Virus record (IMG/VR): IMGVR_UViG_3300034220_000038
Span: 1-35,228 of that record
Origin: a virus
Strand: one strand, 5' to 3'
Length of the DNA: 35,228 nucleotides
The first letter of the stretch is position 1, and every line of letters begins with the position of its first letter. Shown in pieces: positions 1 to 6,993 of this stretch. Under the pieces are notes generated by a model that made no database searches, was not told where the DNA came from, and saw only the letters and a list, made by a program, of their open reading frames with translations. The position numbers and the translations under genes were made by a program.

Positions 1-143
1 GATGTTCATCGGACCTCTTCGACCTCCTGCCGGTGCGGACTCGCTCCGCTGCTGGTGCCGCCCGGGGGCGGTACCCCGGTGGATGCTTCGACTCTGCCAC
101 CCCGAGCGGCGTGCGGCTCCGCGGGCGACGGACGCCACAGATG
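1..143. other. Left-edge intergenic segment, no gene seen
   Basis: No reading frame here looks like a real protein; the open frames have random-looking composition and no ribosome binding site. The segment lies downstream of the leftward repressor. It contains a GC-rich hairpin (54-75), listed separately. A short TTCGACTCTGCCACC string near 88-102 vaguely resembles a tRNA 3-prime end, but no cloverleaf can be folded. An attachment site could lie here, as often happens beside a repressor, but nothing in the sequence proves it. Confidence 0.5.
54..75. terminator. GC-rich hairpin, possible terminator
   Basis: GGTGCCGCC (54-62) pairs with GGCGGTACC (67-75) with one G-T pair, leaving a loop of four bases. 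No T-run follows, which is common for terminators in high-GC actinobacteria. It lies about 70 bases past the repressor stop and could end that transcript or one entering from the left. Confidence 0.3.
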
Positions 144-170
144 TTACCGGCGGGTATCGGCTCCGGTAAC
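143..170. repeat. 8-bp inverted repeat at the repressor stop codon
   Basis: GTTACCGG (143-150) and CCGGTAAC (163-170) are perfect inverted copies separated by 12 bases. The left arm contains the repressor stop codon. It may be a transcription terminator lacking a T-run, a protein-binding site, or part of an attachment site. Confidence 0.45.
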
Positions 171-449
171 AGGGCGGGCGCTTTCGCTATCCGCGCGGCG
201 CGCAGCTTCCATGAGGAGAGACGAAATTGGCACGCCAATCGCGTGGGCGATTCTCTCCAGGTCGTCGGCGTCGATCGCCGTCGCTCCGGCGAGTCGCCGA
301 GCGGCCCAGGCCGGTGATTCGCCGACGAGGCGCGCGAGCCGGCGGCCGGTGACCTGCTGACGGGCGAGCTCGGCCCGCACCTCGGCAGCGAGTAGTTGCC
401 GGAAGCTGCTGACAGCAGTGACATCTTGCGTCGTGGCCGCGGTCGTCAT
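144..449 (-). CDS. XRE-type helix-turn-helix repressor (probable immunity repressor)
   Basis: Predicted DNA-binding protein of about 101 residues, transcribed away from the early operon, where a temperate phage keeps its lysogeny repressor. The middle (about residues 20-80) reads as a small all-helical HTH domain: EVRAELARQQ, VTGRRLARLVG, then a recognition-helix region and a closing IAHAIGVPISSLL. The same pattern occurs in the divergent gene at 552, so the two look like paralogues. I chose the ATG at 449 because a TTGACC/TACGCT promoter pair with an 18-base spacer places transcription start on it, giving a leaderless mRNA. An in-frame ATG at 467 would add six residues but has no ribosome site. 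An AGGAG lies only one base before 449, too close to act normally. Repressor identity is inferred from position and fold. Confidence 0.8.
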   Translation of the reverse strand: MTTAATTQDVTAVSSFRQLLAAEVRAELARQQVTGRRLARLVGESPAWAARRLAGATAIDADDLERIAHAIGVPISSLLMEAARRADSESARPVTGADTRR

Positions 450-456
450 GCTCCTG

Positions 457-486
457 AGCGTACGCATGTATCGCTAACCGGGTCAA
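457..486 (-). promoter_or_regulatory. Leftward repressor promoter (leaderless)
   Basis: Read on the minus strand, TTGACC (486-481) and TACGCT (462-457) are separated by 18 bases and followed by 7 bases to the ATG at 449. This fits a sigma-70 type promoter that initiates on the start codon. The operator-like half-site at 471-481 lies inside it, which suggests autoregulation. Confidence 0.5.
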
Positions 487-536
487 CGAACACGATTAGG
501 GTGACGCGCCTAGCTTGACACTGCTTCGCTAGGCGG
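471..536. promoter_or_regulatory. Operator cluster between repressor and Cro-like gene
   Basis: TCGCTAACCGG (471-481) and TCGCTAGGCGG (526-536) match at 9 of 11 bases. A third copy is inverted at 505-515 (AGCTAGGCGCG on the minus strand), and a weaker inverted one lies at 491-501. CGCCTAGC (507-514) and GCTAGGCG (528-535) form a perfect inverted repeat that brackets the -35 box of the rightward promoter. This is the arrangement expected for binding sites of the flanking HTH regulators. Binding is inferred. Confidence 0.55.
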
Positions 537-544
537 TCCACTGT
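515..544 (+). promoter_or_regulatory. Rightward early promoter (leaderless)
   Basis: A perfect TTGACA (515-520) is followed by an 18-base spacer, a weak -10 (CACTGT, 539-544, retaining the most conserved A and T positions), and 7 bases to the ATG at 552. The geometry is the same as the opposing repressor promoter. No Shine-Dalgarno sequence precedes the ATG, consistent with a leaderless message. Confidence 0.5.
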
Positions 545-551
545 ACTCCGT

Positions 552-809
552 ATGCCCCACGCTGACTCCCCCGTCGCGGCAGCCGTCAGGGCGGAGCTCG
601 CCCGCCGCAACATCAGCGGCCGCCAGCTCGGCCGCGATCTCGGCTGGTACCCGAACTACGTCTCGCGGCGCACCAGCGGCGCGGTCGAGTTCCGCGTCGA
701 CGAGCTGCACCGCGTCGCCGACTACCTCGGCATCCCGGTCGGCGCTCTCCTCGACCCCGCCCCGACGGCCCCGCTCCCCGCCGACCCCACCCCCGCCCGC
801 GCGTCATGA
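552..809 (+). CDS. Cro-like helix-turn-helix regulator
   Basis: This 85-residue protein begins the early operon and is divergent from the repressor. The HTH region (about residues 8-65) parallels the repressor: AVRAELARRN, ISGRQLGRDLG, then VDELHRVADYLGIPVGALL. A Pro/Ala-rich tail follows. The WYPNYVSRR segment is probably the recognition helix. By position it should act as Cro or as an early regulator competing for the sites at 471-536. An excisionase role is also possible. The ATG at 552 is the only reasonable start. The stop overlaps the next ATG. Confidence 0.75.
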   Translation: MPHADSPVAAAVRAELARRNISGRQLGRDLGWYPNYVSRRTSGAVEFRVDELHRVADYLGIPVGALLDPAPTAPLPADPTPARAS

Positions 810-1249
810 CCGCACCGACCCGAGACCCCCAGCAGTCCCACCTCCGCTACGTCGCCCCCACCGACCGCGCCGTCGGGCACCTGCTGCCCCGCCGCTGGGT
901 CCAGGAGCGCCACCGCCACCACGACGCCCGCCCCTCGCTCTGCGGCCAGCTCTGGACGAAGCGCTGGCGCAACGCCGAGCTGCTCGACCGCCAGGTCGAG
1001 GACTGCCGCCCCTGCTCCATCGCGGCCGGTCTCGTCGTCGACCGCCCACCCGTGGCGATCGCGACCGTCCCGACGCCGCGGCGCGCCTCGGTGCACCTCA
1101 CCTCTCCGTCGGTCCGCGCGGTGGTGCTCGACCCGCAGGGCGCGCACGCCCGGCTGCCGGAGGACCACCGCCTGGTGCGGGGTCCGTGGCTGGCCGGCAT
1201 CGCGACCCCACTGGACGAGTACGCGTCGTCCACCTGGAGCGACGCGTGA
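806..1249 (+). CDS. Hypothetical protein with possible zinc site
   Basis: This 147-residue protein is of unknown function. One cluster is suggestive: a single Cys in RPSLCGQLW followed about 30 residues later by a CRPC pair, a spacing often seen in small zinc-binding phage proteins. The N-terminal third is rich in Arg and His. It starts by ATGA overlap with the Cro-like gene, so it is probably translated by coupling in the early operon. No catalytic motif is seen. Confidence 0.65.
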   Translation: MTAPTRDPQQSHLRYVAPTDRAVGHLLPRRWVQERHRHHDARPSLCGQLWTKRWRNAELLDRQVEDCRPCSIAAGLVVDRPPVAIATVPTPRRASVHLTSPSVRAVVLDPQGAHARLPEDHRLVRGPWLAGIATPLDEYASSTWSDA

Positions 1250-1449
1250 CCCGCGTCGTGCTCCCCACTGCCTCGGCCGAGCGCCGGTCGGTCCTGGTGT
1301 CGCTGGCCGTGATCATCGGCTCGGCGGTGCTGCTCGCCGTGCAGGTCGTCCTGCACCCCGGCGGCGTGATCAGCGTGCTGATCGGCGTCGCCCAGTTCGT
1401 GCTCTTCGCGGCGCTGCTCAGCCCCGCGATCTTCCCCCGCACCAAGTAG
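1246..1449 (+). CDS. Small two-helix membrane protein
   Basis: This 67-residue protein starts at a GTG that overlaps the preceding stop (GTGA). An upstream in-frame ATG at 1186 lies inside the previous gene and is not favoured. Two hydrophobic stretches, about residues 14-36 and 40-63, should span the membrane as a hairpin with a short Pro-Gly turn. Two-helix proteins of this size can be holins, but an early-operon location away from a lysin argues against that. Function is unknown. Confidence 0.65.
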   Translation: MTRVVLPTASAERRSVLVSLAVIIGSAVLLAVQVVLHPGGVISVLIGVAQFVLFAALLSPAIFPRTK

Positions 1450-1507
1450 GTGGCGGCCCAGCGCCCGCCCGGCGCCGGGACCGCCCTGACCAGGAGGCCT
1501 TACCCTC

Positions 1508-1687
1508 ATGACCAGCTCGATCAGTATCCCCGACGACGGCGCCCGGGTTCCGCAGATCCGCGACCCGCACGAGCCGCCGCGCCGCGGCCGGCACCGAGTC
1601 ACCGACCGCACCCAGCCCCAGCACCTCGCCCGCACCCTCGTCGCGGCGCGGGCCGGGTCCCTGCTGCGCCGGTCGGTGGCGACGTGA
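1508..1687 (+). CDS. Small basic hypothetical protein
   Basis: This 59-residue protein begins with MTSSISIPDDGARVPQ and is rich in Arg and Pro. The start is supported by AGGAGG at 1492-1497, ten bases before the ATG, one of the few clear ribosome sites in the early operon. It follows a 58-base gap and its stop overlaps the GTG of the next gene. Composition suggests nucleic-acid contact at most; no domain is recognised. Confidence 0.55.
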   Translation: MTSSISIPDDGARVPQIRDPHEPPRRGRHRVTDRTQPQHLARTLVAARAGSLLRRSVAT

Positions 1688-1932
1688 CCGCCACCGCCCA
1701 GCAGTCGGCCGACCAGCTGCCCGACGTCGTCGAGGCCGGCGGCCGGTGGTGGAGCCGCGCCGAGGACGACCAGCCGCTCGGCGCGGTGATCGGGTGGGAG
1801 CTGGCGTGCCTGCTCGGCACGCCGGTCGACGCCGACACGCTTGCCCTGGCCGAGCCGGCGCCCGAGCTCGCCCCGGTGGTCGACCTCCGCAAGGCGACGT
1901 CGCCAGTGGCAGCGACCGAGGTGTCGACGTGA
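1684..1932 (+). CDS. Hypothetical protein
   Basis: This 82-residue acidic protein starts at the overlapping GTG. Its core reads GGRWWSRAEDDQPLGAVIGWELACLLG and looks like a small mixed alpha/beta fold. The C-terminal third is Ala/Pro/Val-rich. The frame is linked by 4-base overlaps at both ends, which supports translation. Function is not recognised. Confidence 0.6.
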   Translation: MTATAQQSADQLPDVVEAGGRWWSRAEDDQPLGAVIGWELACLLGTPVDADTLALAEPAPELAPVVDLRKATSPVAATEVST

Positions 1933-2288
1933 CCGGCCCGATCGTGCGCACCGGCCTCGTCGTGCCGGCGGGCGGCGACCGGCCGACCCGCACCGTCACC
2001 TGGACCGGTGACGCGCTGCTCGAGCTGCTCTACGGCGAGATCGGCTGCGACACCGTCGACGCCCTGCAACACGACGACCTCACTGTCTGGGTCGCCGACG
2101 ACGGCTGGTACCGCGAGCCGCGCCTGCCGCGCAACAGGCGCATCGAGAAGCTGCTCGCGGTGGACGACCCGCTGCTCGGCGCCGCCGTCATCACCGGCAC
2201 CGCCGACGCCGACGGCGTCACGCTCGGCCTGGACGCCGCCGAGCTGGCCCGGCTGATCAGCCTCTGCCCCACGGCGGTGACCCGGTGA
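1929..2288 (+). CDS. DUF3846-like protein
   Basis: This 119-residue protein starts at the GTG overlapping the previous stop. The layout of a short N-terminal strand, DALLELLYGEIGCDTVDAL, a strand pair (LTVWVADDGWYRE), NRRIEKLL, and a hydrophobic LLGAAVITG segment resembles the DUF3846 family found in phages and actinobacteria. The biochemical role of that family is not established. Family assignment rests on pattern recognition only. Confidence 0.6.
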   Translation: MTGPIVRTGLVVPAGGDRPTRTVTWTGDALLELLYGEIGCDTVDALQHDDLTVWVADDGWYREPRLPRNRRIEKLLAVDDPLLGAAVITGTADADGVTLGLDAAELARLISLCPTAVTR

Positions 2289-2821
2289 GCCGGCGGTGGT
2301 GGGGTCCGCGCCCGAACCCCGTGGTCGAGGAGCGGTGCGCCGGCGCGCTGCAGGCCGCGCTCGACCGGGCCACCCGCGCTGAGCGGGACCTCGCGACGAC
2401 CCGCGCCGCCCTGGACGAGACCCGCGCCGAGCTCGAGCTGCACGAGGGCCCCGCCGCTGCTGTCGACCTCGTCGCCGTGGCCGACACCGCGCGGGTCGAC
2501 GACTACCTCGGCACCGAGTGGCTGACCCGGCCCCGGCCGGGCGGCACCTGCTCCGAGCACCTCCCCGGCAACTTCGCCGCGCGCTGCTCGCGCCCGGTCC
2601 ACGACCGCGGCCAGCACCTCGCGACGAGCGGAGCCGTCGTCGTCGCCGTCTGGCCGCACGCTGGCGACGCCGCCCGCGACCGCGAGGTAGTCGACCGCGG
2701 CGAGCGGTACGGCGACGAGATCGACCGCCCCGCCCCGCGCCCCGCACGTCGCGTCGGCTCCTTCGCCGCTCCCAGCAGCCCCACCCTGCGCCACTTCACC
2801 GACCCCGAGGACCCCTCGTGA
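2285..2821 (+). CDS. Hypothetical protein with N-terminal coiled coil
   Basis: This 178-residue protein starts at the overlapping GTG. After a short basic start (SRRWWGPRPNP), residues about 15-60 form an Ala/Arg/Glu-rich helix with coiled-coil character (ALDRATRAERDLATTRAALD). The rest has one Cys/His-containing region (GGTCSEHL, ARCSRPVHDRGQH) that may bind a metal. Small phage proteins with a CxRPxxHxG-like pattern are common in actinophages, but no function is known. Confidence 0.6.
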   Translation: MSRRWWGPRPNPVVEERCAGALQAALDRATRAERDLATTRAALDETRAELELHEGPAAAVDLVAVADTARVDDYLGTEWLTRPRPGGTCSEHLPGNFAARCSRPVHDRGQHLATSGAVVVAVWPHAGDAARDREVVDRGERYGDEIDRPAPRPARRVGSFAAPSSPTLRHFTDPEDPS

Positions 2822-3204
2822 ACCGCCGCATCACCCTCGACATCCCCGAGCAGCCCCCCATCGGCAGCATCGTCATGAACGCCGCCGGCGTCGCCTACCA
2901 GCACCGGCACGACGGCGTCTGGTGCCCCGCCGTCACCGGGTCCGGCATCGCGTGGGCCGAGCTGATCGCCGCGCACCTGCAGCTCGACCTCATCCACACC
3001 CCCGGCGACGAGCCGCACCAGCCCCAGGCTGACGACGACCCGGCTGTGCACATCGTCTGGGACCGCTACGACCACCGGTGGGTTCGGCTCGACGACGGCT
3101 GGCACCCCGTCCTCGACGACGTCGCGGACACCCGGCAGCAGCTCGCGGAGACCAGAGGTCCGCTGCGAGACACCGCCGAGCCCGTCGCGGAGCCGGCGTC
3201 GTGA
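2818..3204 (+). CDS. Hypothetical protein
   Basis: This 128-residue protein is coupled to both neighbours by GTGA overlaps. It contains two similar aromatic blocks, YQHRHDGVWCPA and WDRYDHRWVRLDDGWHP, typical of small beta-rich modules, joined by an acidic linker. The C-terminus is a short Gln/Glu-rich helix. No enzyme motif is seen. Confidence 0.55.
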   Translation: MNRRITLDIPEQPPIGSIVMNAAGVAYQHRHDGVWCPAVTGSGIAWAELIAAHLQLDLIHTPGDEPHQPQADDDPAVHIVWDRYDHRWVRLDDGWHPVLDDVADTRQQLAETRGPLRDTAEPVAEPAS

Positions 3205-3842
3205 CCGTCTGGCAGATCGAGCCCCTCGGCGAGTGGGGCCGCCCCATCACCGCCCCCCGGGCGAGCAGCAGCCGGTTCCGCGCCGGCTGGGACGACACCC
3301 TGCGCCTGCTGCTCTCCGAGATCGAGCACCTGGTGCCGACCACCGCGATCGCGGTCCGGATCGACGTCCAGGACGGGGACCTGCGCCGCGACGGGATGCT
3401 CCGGGCCCGCGCGGCCGTCGACTTCCCCGGCGTGGTCGTGTCGTTCACCAGTGCCCTGCACGGGCCGCTGGCCTACGCCACGGACGCATACGAGCAGCGC
3501 GACGGCCGGGACCTCCCCGGCTGGCAGGCGAACCTCCGCGCGATCGCGCTGAGCCTCGACGCGCTGCGCGCGGTCGACCGGTACGGCGTCTCGCGCTCCG
3601 GTGAGCAGTACGTCGGCTGGCGCGCGATCGAGGCCGCCCCGGCCCCGTTCCCCTCGGCCGACGCCGCCCTGGCCTGGGTGATCGAGCAGTCCGGGTTGCA
3701 CGTCGGCGAGACGACGCCGTCTGCCCGCTCCGCCTACCTCGCCGCGGTGAAGCGGCTGCACCCGGACGTCGGCGGCGACCCGGGGGAGTGGGACCGCCTC
3801 GACGCCGCGCATCGGCTCCTGACCGCTGGAGGACTCCTGTGA
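3201..3842 (+). CDS. J-domain (DnaJ-like) protein
   Basis: This 213-residue protein carries a J-domain-like segment at its C-terminus. Residues about 173-208 read as helix II (SARSAYLAAVKRL), the diagnostic HPD (187-189), a Gly-rich turn and helix III (WDRLDAAHRLL). Only this core is visible; helix I may be the ADAALAWVIEQSG stretch. J-domains stimulate Hsp70 ATPase, so the phage protein may recruit host DnaK, perhaps for replication complexes or particle assembly. The N-terminal 150 residues are a separate alpha/beta domain I do not recognise. The start is the GTG overlapping the previous stop. Confidence 0.7.
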   Translation: MTVWQIEPLGEWGRPITAPRASSSRFRAGWDDTLRLLLSEIEHLVPTTAIAVRIDVQDGDLRRDGMLRARAAVDFPGVVVSFTSALHGPLAYATDAYEQRDGRDLPGWQANLRAIALSLDALRAVDRYGVSRSGEQYVGWRAIEAAPAPFPSADAALAWVIEQSGLHVGETTPSARSAYLAAVKRLHPDVGGDPGEWDRLDAAHRLLTAGGLL

Positions 3843-4282
3843 CCGCCCTGCCCCGCGAGCTCGACGTCCGCGCCCAGCTCCCCGCCCGACCCCGGCGCAC
3901 CGCGACGCGCAACCACGCCGAGGACCAGGCCGTCAACGCCGTGCTCGACGAGTACTACCGCGCCGCGCTCGACGAGGTCTACCCCGCCGACGACCGGATC
4001 CGCGCCGCCGCCAGCCTCATCAACGAGATCGGGCCCGACGCGATCGTCGCCGAGCTGCGCCGCCGCGGCGACCAGCACACCAACGCGGAGGACGTCGTGC
4101 CGCCCGAGTGGTGGCCGAAGGACCTGCACCCCGGCCCCGGGGTCGCCGTCCTCGCCTGCGCCTGCGGCGCGGCCATCGACGCCGCCGACATGCGCCGCGC
4201 CCAGCCCGTCCGGCCCGCCAGCCCCTCCGGCGGCTCCGGCGTCATCCGGCCCATCGTCTGCCCGAGCTGCGCACGCGCATGA
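3839..4282 (+). CDS. Hypothetical protein with C-terminal zinc-ribbon-like cysteines
   Basis: This 147-residue protein starts at GTG by 4-base overlap. A helical middle (EDQAVNAVLDEYYRAALDEV, then IRAAASLINEIG) is followed by a C-terminal CACGA and a CPSC about 40 residues later, a pattern fitting a zinc ribbon. A DNA- or protein-binding role is plausible; no function is assigned. Confidence 0.6.
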   Translation: MTALPRELDVRAQLPARPRRTATRNHAEDQAVNAVLDEYYRAALDEVYPADDRIRAAASLINEIGPDAIVAELRRRGDQHTNAEDVVPPEWWPKDLHPGPGVAVLACACGAAIDAADMRRAQPVRPASPSGGSGVIRPIVCPSCARA

Positions 4283-4659
4283 CCCCCACCGTCACGACCC
4301 CGCCCGACCTGCACACGAAGCTGCAGCAGGAGGTGTCCTGGTACTCCTGGGACGACGCCGGGTACCTGCACCGCCAGCCCCTAGAGCGGATGACCGACCG
4401 GCACCGCCGCTCCGTCATCACCTACCTCCGCGACCGCGCCGGCGAGCTCCACGACCACCACCGCCGCGCGCTCCAGCGGGAGCTGGCCACCGGCCGGGAC
4501 TACGCCGAGCTCGTGTCGGCCCTCGCCCAGCACGGCCGCACGCAGCCCGAGCTGTGGCTCGACGAGACCCCGCTGATGCGCCGGCTCCGCGAGCTGTCCC
4601 CTGACCAGCCGCCCGGCGAGCGCCGGCGCCGCTGGCTCCCCGCGAGGTTCCGGCGATGA
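4279..4659 (+). CDS. Hypothetical helical protein
   Basis: This 126-residue, mostly helical and strongly charged protein has an Arg-rich C-terminus (RRRRWLPARFRR). ATG start by ATGA overlap; its stop overlaps the start of the exonuclease gene in the same manner. It may be an accessory to the recombination module that follows, but no motif supports this directly. Confidence 0.55.
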   Translation: MTPTVTTPPDLHTKLQQEVSWYSWDDAGYLHRQPLERMTDRHRRSVITYLRDRAGELHDHHRRALQRELATGRDYAELVSALAQHGRTQPELWLDETPLMRRLRELSPDQPPGERRRRWLPARFRR

Positions 4660-5570
4660 CCGCTCCCTGGATCACCGAGCCTGGCATCTACGAGATGACC
4701 GACGTCGACTACCACGCCGACCCCGTCGTCGATGGCTCCCTGTCCTCCACCGGGGCCCGCATCCTCGCCACCCGCACCCCGGCGCACTTCGAGCACAACC
4801 GGCGCCACGGCCGGCCCGACAAGGCCGACCTCGACTTCGGCCGCGTCGCACACGCCCGCGTGCTGGGCCGCGGCTCCGACGTCGCCGTCATCGTCGGCAC
4901 CGGCAAGGACCGCAACGCCTGGCGCACCGACGCCGACAAGGCCGCCGTCGCCCGAGCCCGCGCCGCCGGGAAGACCCCGATCCGCTACAAGGACCACCAG
5001 GCCGTCGAGCAGATGGCTGCCCGGCTCCGCGAGCACGCCACCGCCGGGCCGCTGCTCGCCCGTCCGGGCCAGCACGAGTCCGTGTGGGTGTGGCGCGACC
5101 CCGACACCGGGGTGTGGCGCCGGCTCATGGCCGACTTCCTGCCCGACGTCCCCGACGGCGCCCGCCGCATCGTCGTCGACTACAAGACCTGCGCCGACGC
5201 CAGCCCGGCCGCGTTCGCGAAGAGCATGGCGAACTACGGCTACGACCAGCAGGGCGACTGGTACTGCGCCGGCGTCCATGCCCTGGACCCCCGCGACGAG
5301 CCCCCGCAGTTCGTGCTCATCGCGCAGGACAAGGAGCCGCCCTACCTCGTCACGGTGTCCTACCTCGACGAGCAGGCCCTCGCCCGCGGCGCGCACCGCA
5401 ACCGCCGCGCCCTCCAGCTCTACGCGCAGTGCACCGCCACCGGCCAGTGGCCCGGCTATCCCGTCGAGCCCGTCGAGCTGCGCCTGCCGGCGTGGGCCGC
5501 GCGGGAGTTCGAGGCCGAGCTGGACACCGCCGCGTTCCCCGTCGACTCCCTCGGAGGCACACCCGCATGA
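4656..5570 (+). CDS. RecE/exonuclease VIII-like PD-(D/E)XK nuclease
   Basis: This 304-residue protein resembles phage exonucleases of the RecE C-terminal family (PDDEXK nuclease superfamily), which resect one strand of duplex ends to leave ssDNA for annealing. Visible features are an N-terminal YHADPVVDGSLSSTGARIL segment, FGRVAHARVLG (61-71), E141, D160, the D-Y-K-T box at 175-178 that supplies the catalytic Asp and Lys, and a following Tyr/Gln-rich helix (YGYDQQGDWY). Length matches the family. It is coupled by ATGA to the RecT/Bet gene immediately downstream, the classic two-component recombination pair. Confidence 0.85.
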   Translation: MTAPWITEPGIYEMTDVDYHADPVVDGSLSSTGARILATRTPAHFEHNRRHGRPDKADLDFGRVAHARVLGRGSDVAVIVGTGKDRNAWRTDADKAAVARARAAGKTPIRYKDHQAVEQMAARLREHATAGPLLARPGQHESVWVWRDPDTGVWRRLMADFLPDVPDGARRIVVDYKTCADASPAAFAKSMANYGYDQQGDWYCAGVHALDPRDEPPQFVLIAQDKEPPYLVTVSYLDEQALARGAHRNRRALQLYAQCTATGQWPGYPVEPVELRLPAWAAREFEAELDTAAFPVDSLGGTPA

Positions 5571-6757
5571 CCGGCACCGAGATCGCCGTTCGCGACCCGC
5601 AGGCGGGGACGCTCGCCCTGTCCGGCGACCAGGTCGAGTGGTCGCCCGTCCAGCAGGCCGCGCTCGCCCACATCGGCATCGCCGACGCCCCGCCCGCCGA
5701 CCAGCAGGTGTTCCTGCACGTCTGCCAGCGGATCCGGCTCGACCCGTTCGCCCGCCAGGTCTACATGATCGGTCGTCGCGAGCGCGGCAAGGGCGGCGAG
5801 CCCGACACCGTGAAGTGGACCATCCAGACCGGGATCGACGGGTTCCGGCTCATCGCCGAGCGGCACGAACAGTACGCCGGCACGCTCGACCCGGAGTGGT
5901 GCGGCCAGGACGGCGTCTGGCGGGAGGCCTGGGTCGACCGGCAGCCGCCCGTCGCCGCCCGGGTGAAGGTCCTGCGCCACGACCGCGCCCACCCGATCAC
6001 GCTGCCCGTCCGGTTCACCGAGTTCGCCGCCACGTTCGGCGACGGGAACCTGCAGGGCCAGTGGCGCACGAAGCCGGCGCACATGATCGCGAAGGTCGCC
6101 GAGGCCGCCGCCCTGCGCAAGGCGTTCCCGCAGGAGCTGTCCGGGCTCTACACCGACGACGAGATGGACGGCGCCGCGTCCACCGGCCGCGGCCCGGCCG
6201 GCCGCGCCTCCTCGACGCCGGGCGTCACCGCCGCCGAGCTCACCGGCGCGCCCACCGTCGTCGACGCCGAGCCGGAGCCCGAGCCGCCGCGGGCCGCCAA
6301 GAAGACGTCCGCCCCGGGGAAGACGCGCACGAGCGCGGCGGGTGCGGCGACGCCGGCAGCGGCGGACCCGGAGGCCTCGTCGGGCCCGCCGCTGCCCGGC
6401 GAGGACGAGCCGCCGGCGGAGGACCAGGCGCCCGGCCCGGCCGACACCGACCCCGCGACGAAGCCGCAGAACGCCCACATGCACGCCCTGTTCCGCGAGG
6501 CCGAGGTGGCCGACCGCGACGAGCGGCTCAAGCTCACCGGCCTGCTGCTTGACCGCCAGCTCGACACCAGCAAGGGCCTCACCGTCACCGACGCGCGCGC
6601 CATCATCGACGCGCTCGTCCGGCTCAAGGACTCCGGCCACAAGGACGGCCTCGCCGGCGCCGTCAACGACCTGCTCAACCTCGCCGCGCTGCGGGAGGCC
6701 GAGGAGCAGGGCGACGGGCAGGACCGCTCGGACGACACGCGCCGGACCGAATCGTGA
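5567..6757 (+). CDS. RecT/Bet-type single-strand annealing protein
   Basis: This 396-residue annealing protein partners the exonuclease encoded just upstream. Residues about 25-202 carry the Bet/RecT core: QVFLHVCQRIRLDPFARQVY, the WTIQTGIDGFRLIAER block (84-99), and the AHMIAKVAEAAALRKAFP signature (171-188). A long Pro/Ala/Glu-rich linker (about 203-300) leads to a C-terminal helical domain (about 300-380), which may contact replication proteins or oligomerise. Such an extension is longer than in lambda Bet. Start is the ATG in an ATGA overlap. Confidence 0.9.
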   Translation: MTGTEIAVRDPQAGTLALSGDQVEWSPVQQAALAHIGIADAPPADQQVFLHVCQRIRLDPFARQVYMIGRRERGKGGEPDTVKWTIQTGIDGFRLIAERHEQYAGTLDPEWCGQDGVWREAWVDRQPPVAARVKVLRHDRAHPITLPVRFTEFAATFGDGNLQGQWRTKPAHMIAKVAEAAALRKAFPQELSGLYTDDEMDGAASTGRGPAGRASSTPGVTAAELTGAPTVVDAEPEPEPPRAAKKTSAPGKTRTSAAGAATPAAADPEASSGPPLPGEDEPPAEDQAPGPADTDPATKPQNAHMHALFREAEVADRDERLKLTGLLLDRQLDTSKGLTVTDARAIIDALVRLKDSGHKDGLAGAVNDLLNLAALREAEEQGDGQDRSDDTRRTES

Positions 6758-6993
6758 GCGTCCCGCACCCCGTCGACGGCGTACGGGTTGCCCAGGTCCT
6801 CGTCGACAGCAGCGTCGTGACCCTCTCGTTCCAGGGCGACCTCACCCCGGTCGAGGCCGTAGCCGCGTTCCTCCGCGACGTCGCTGACTCGGCCCTCACC
6901 CACGAGCTGCTGCTCCACGACCTCACCGACCAGCTCGACCCGCCCTACCTCGACCCGGCCGCCCCGACGGCCGAGAACGGAGCACGACCGTGA
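6754..6993 (+). CDS. Hypothetical protein
   Basis: This 79-residue acidic protein has a beta-strand start (VRVAQVLVDSSVVTLSFQGDL) and a helical middle (VEAVAAFLRDVADSALTHELLLHDL). It starts at GTG in a GTGA overlap after the annealing protein. It might be a small accessory of the recombination module. No family recognised. Confidence 0.55.
   Translation: MSVPHPVDGVRVAQVLVDSSVVTLSFQGDLTPVEAVAAFLRDVADSALTHELLLHDLTDQLDPPYLDPAAPTAENGARP

Noticed and set aside
80-110. tRNA-like 3-prime end (TTCGACTCTGCCACC)
   Set aside because: No acceptor, D or anticodon arm can be paired with it, so no tRNA is called.
1246-1449. Holin assignment for the two-helix membrane protein
   Set aside because: It lies in the early operon with no lysin nearby, so only a generic membrane protein is called.
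1599-2747. Long minus-strand open frames opposite early genes
   Set aside because: Composition is Arg/Gly/Ala-rich as expected for shadows of high-GC genes; no ribosome sites or motifs.
4732-6552. 606-codon plus-strand frame across the exonuclease and annealing genes
   Set aside because: It is the out-of-phase shadow of the two recognised genes, with Pro/Arg/Thr-rich random composition.
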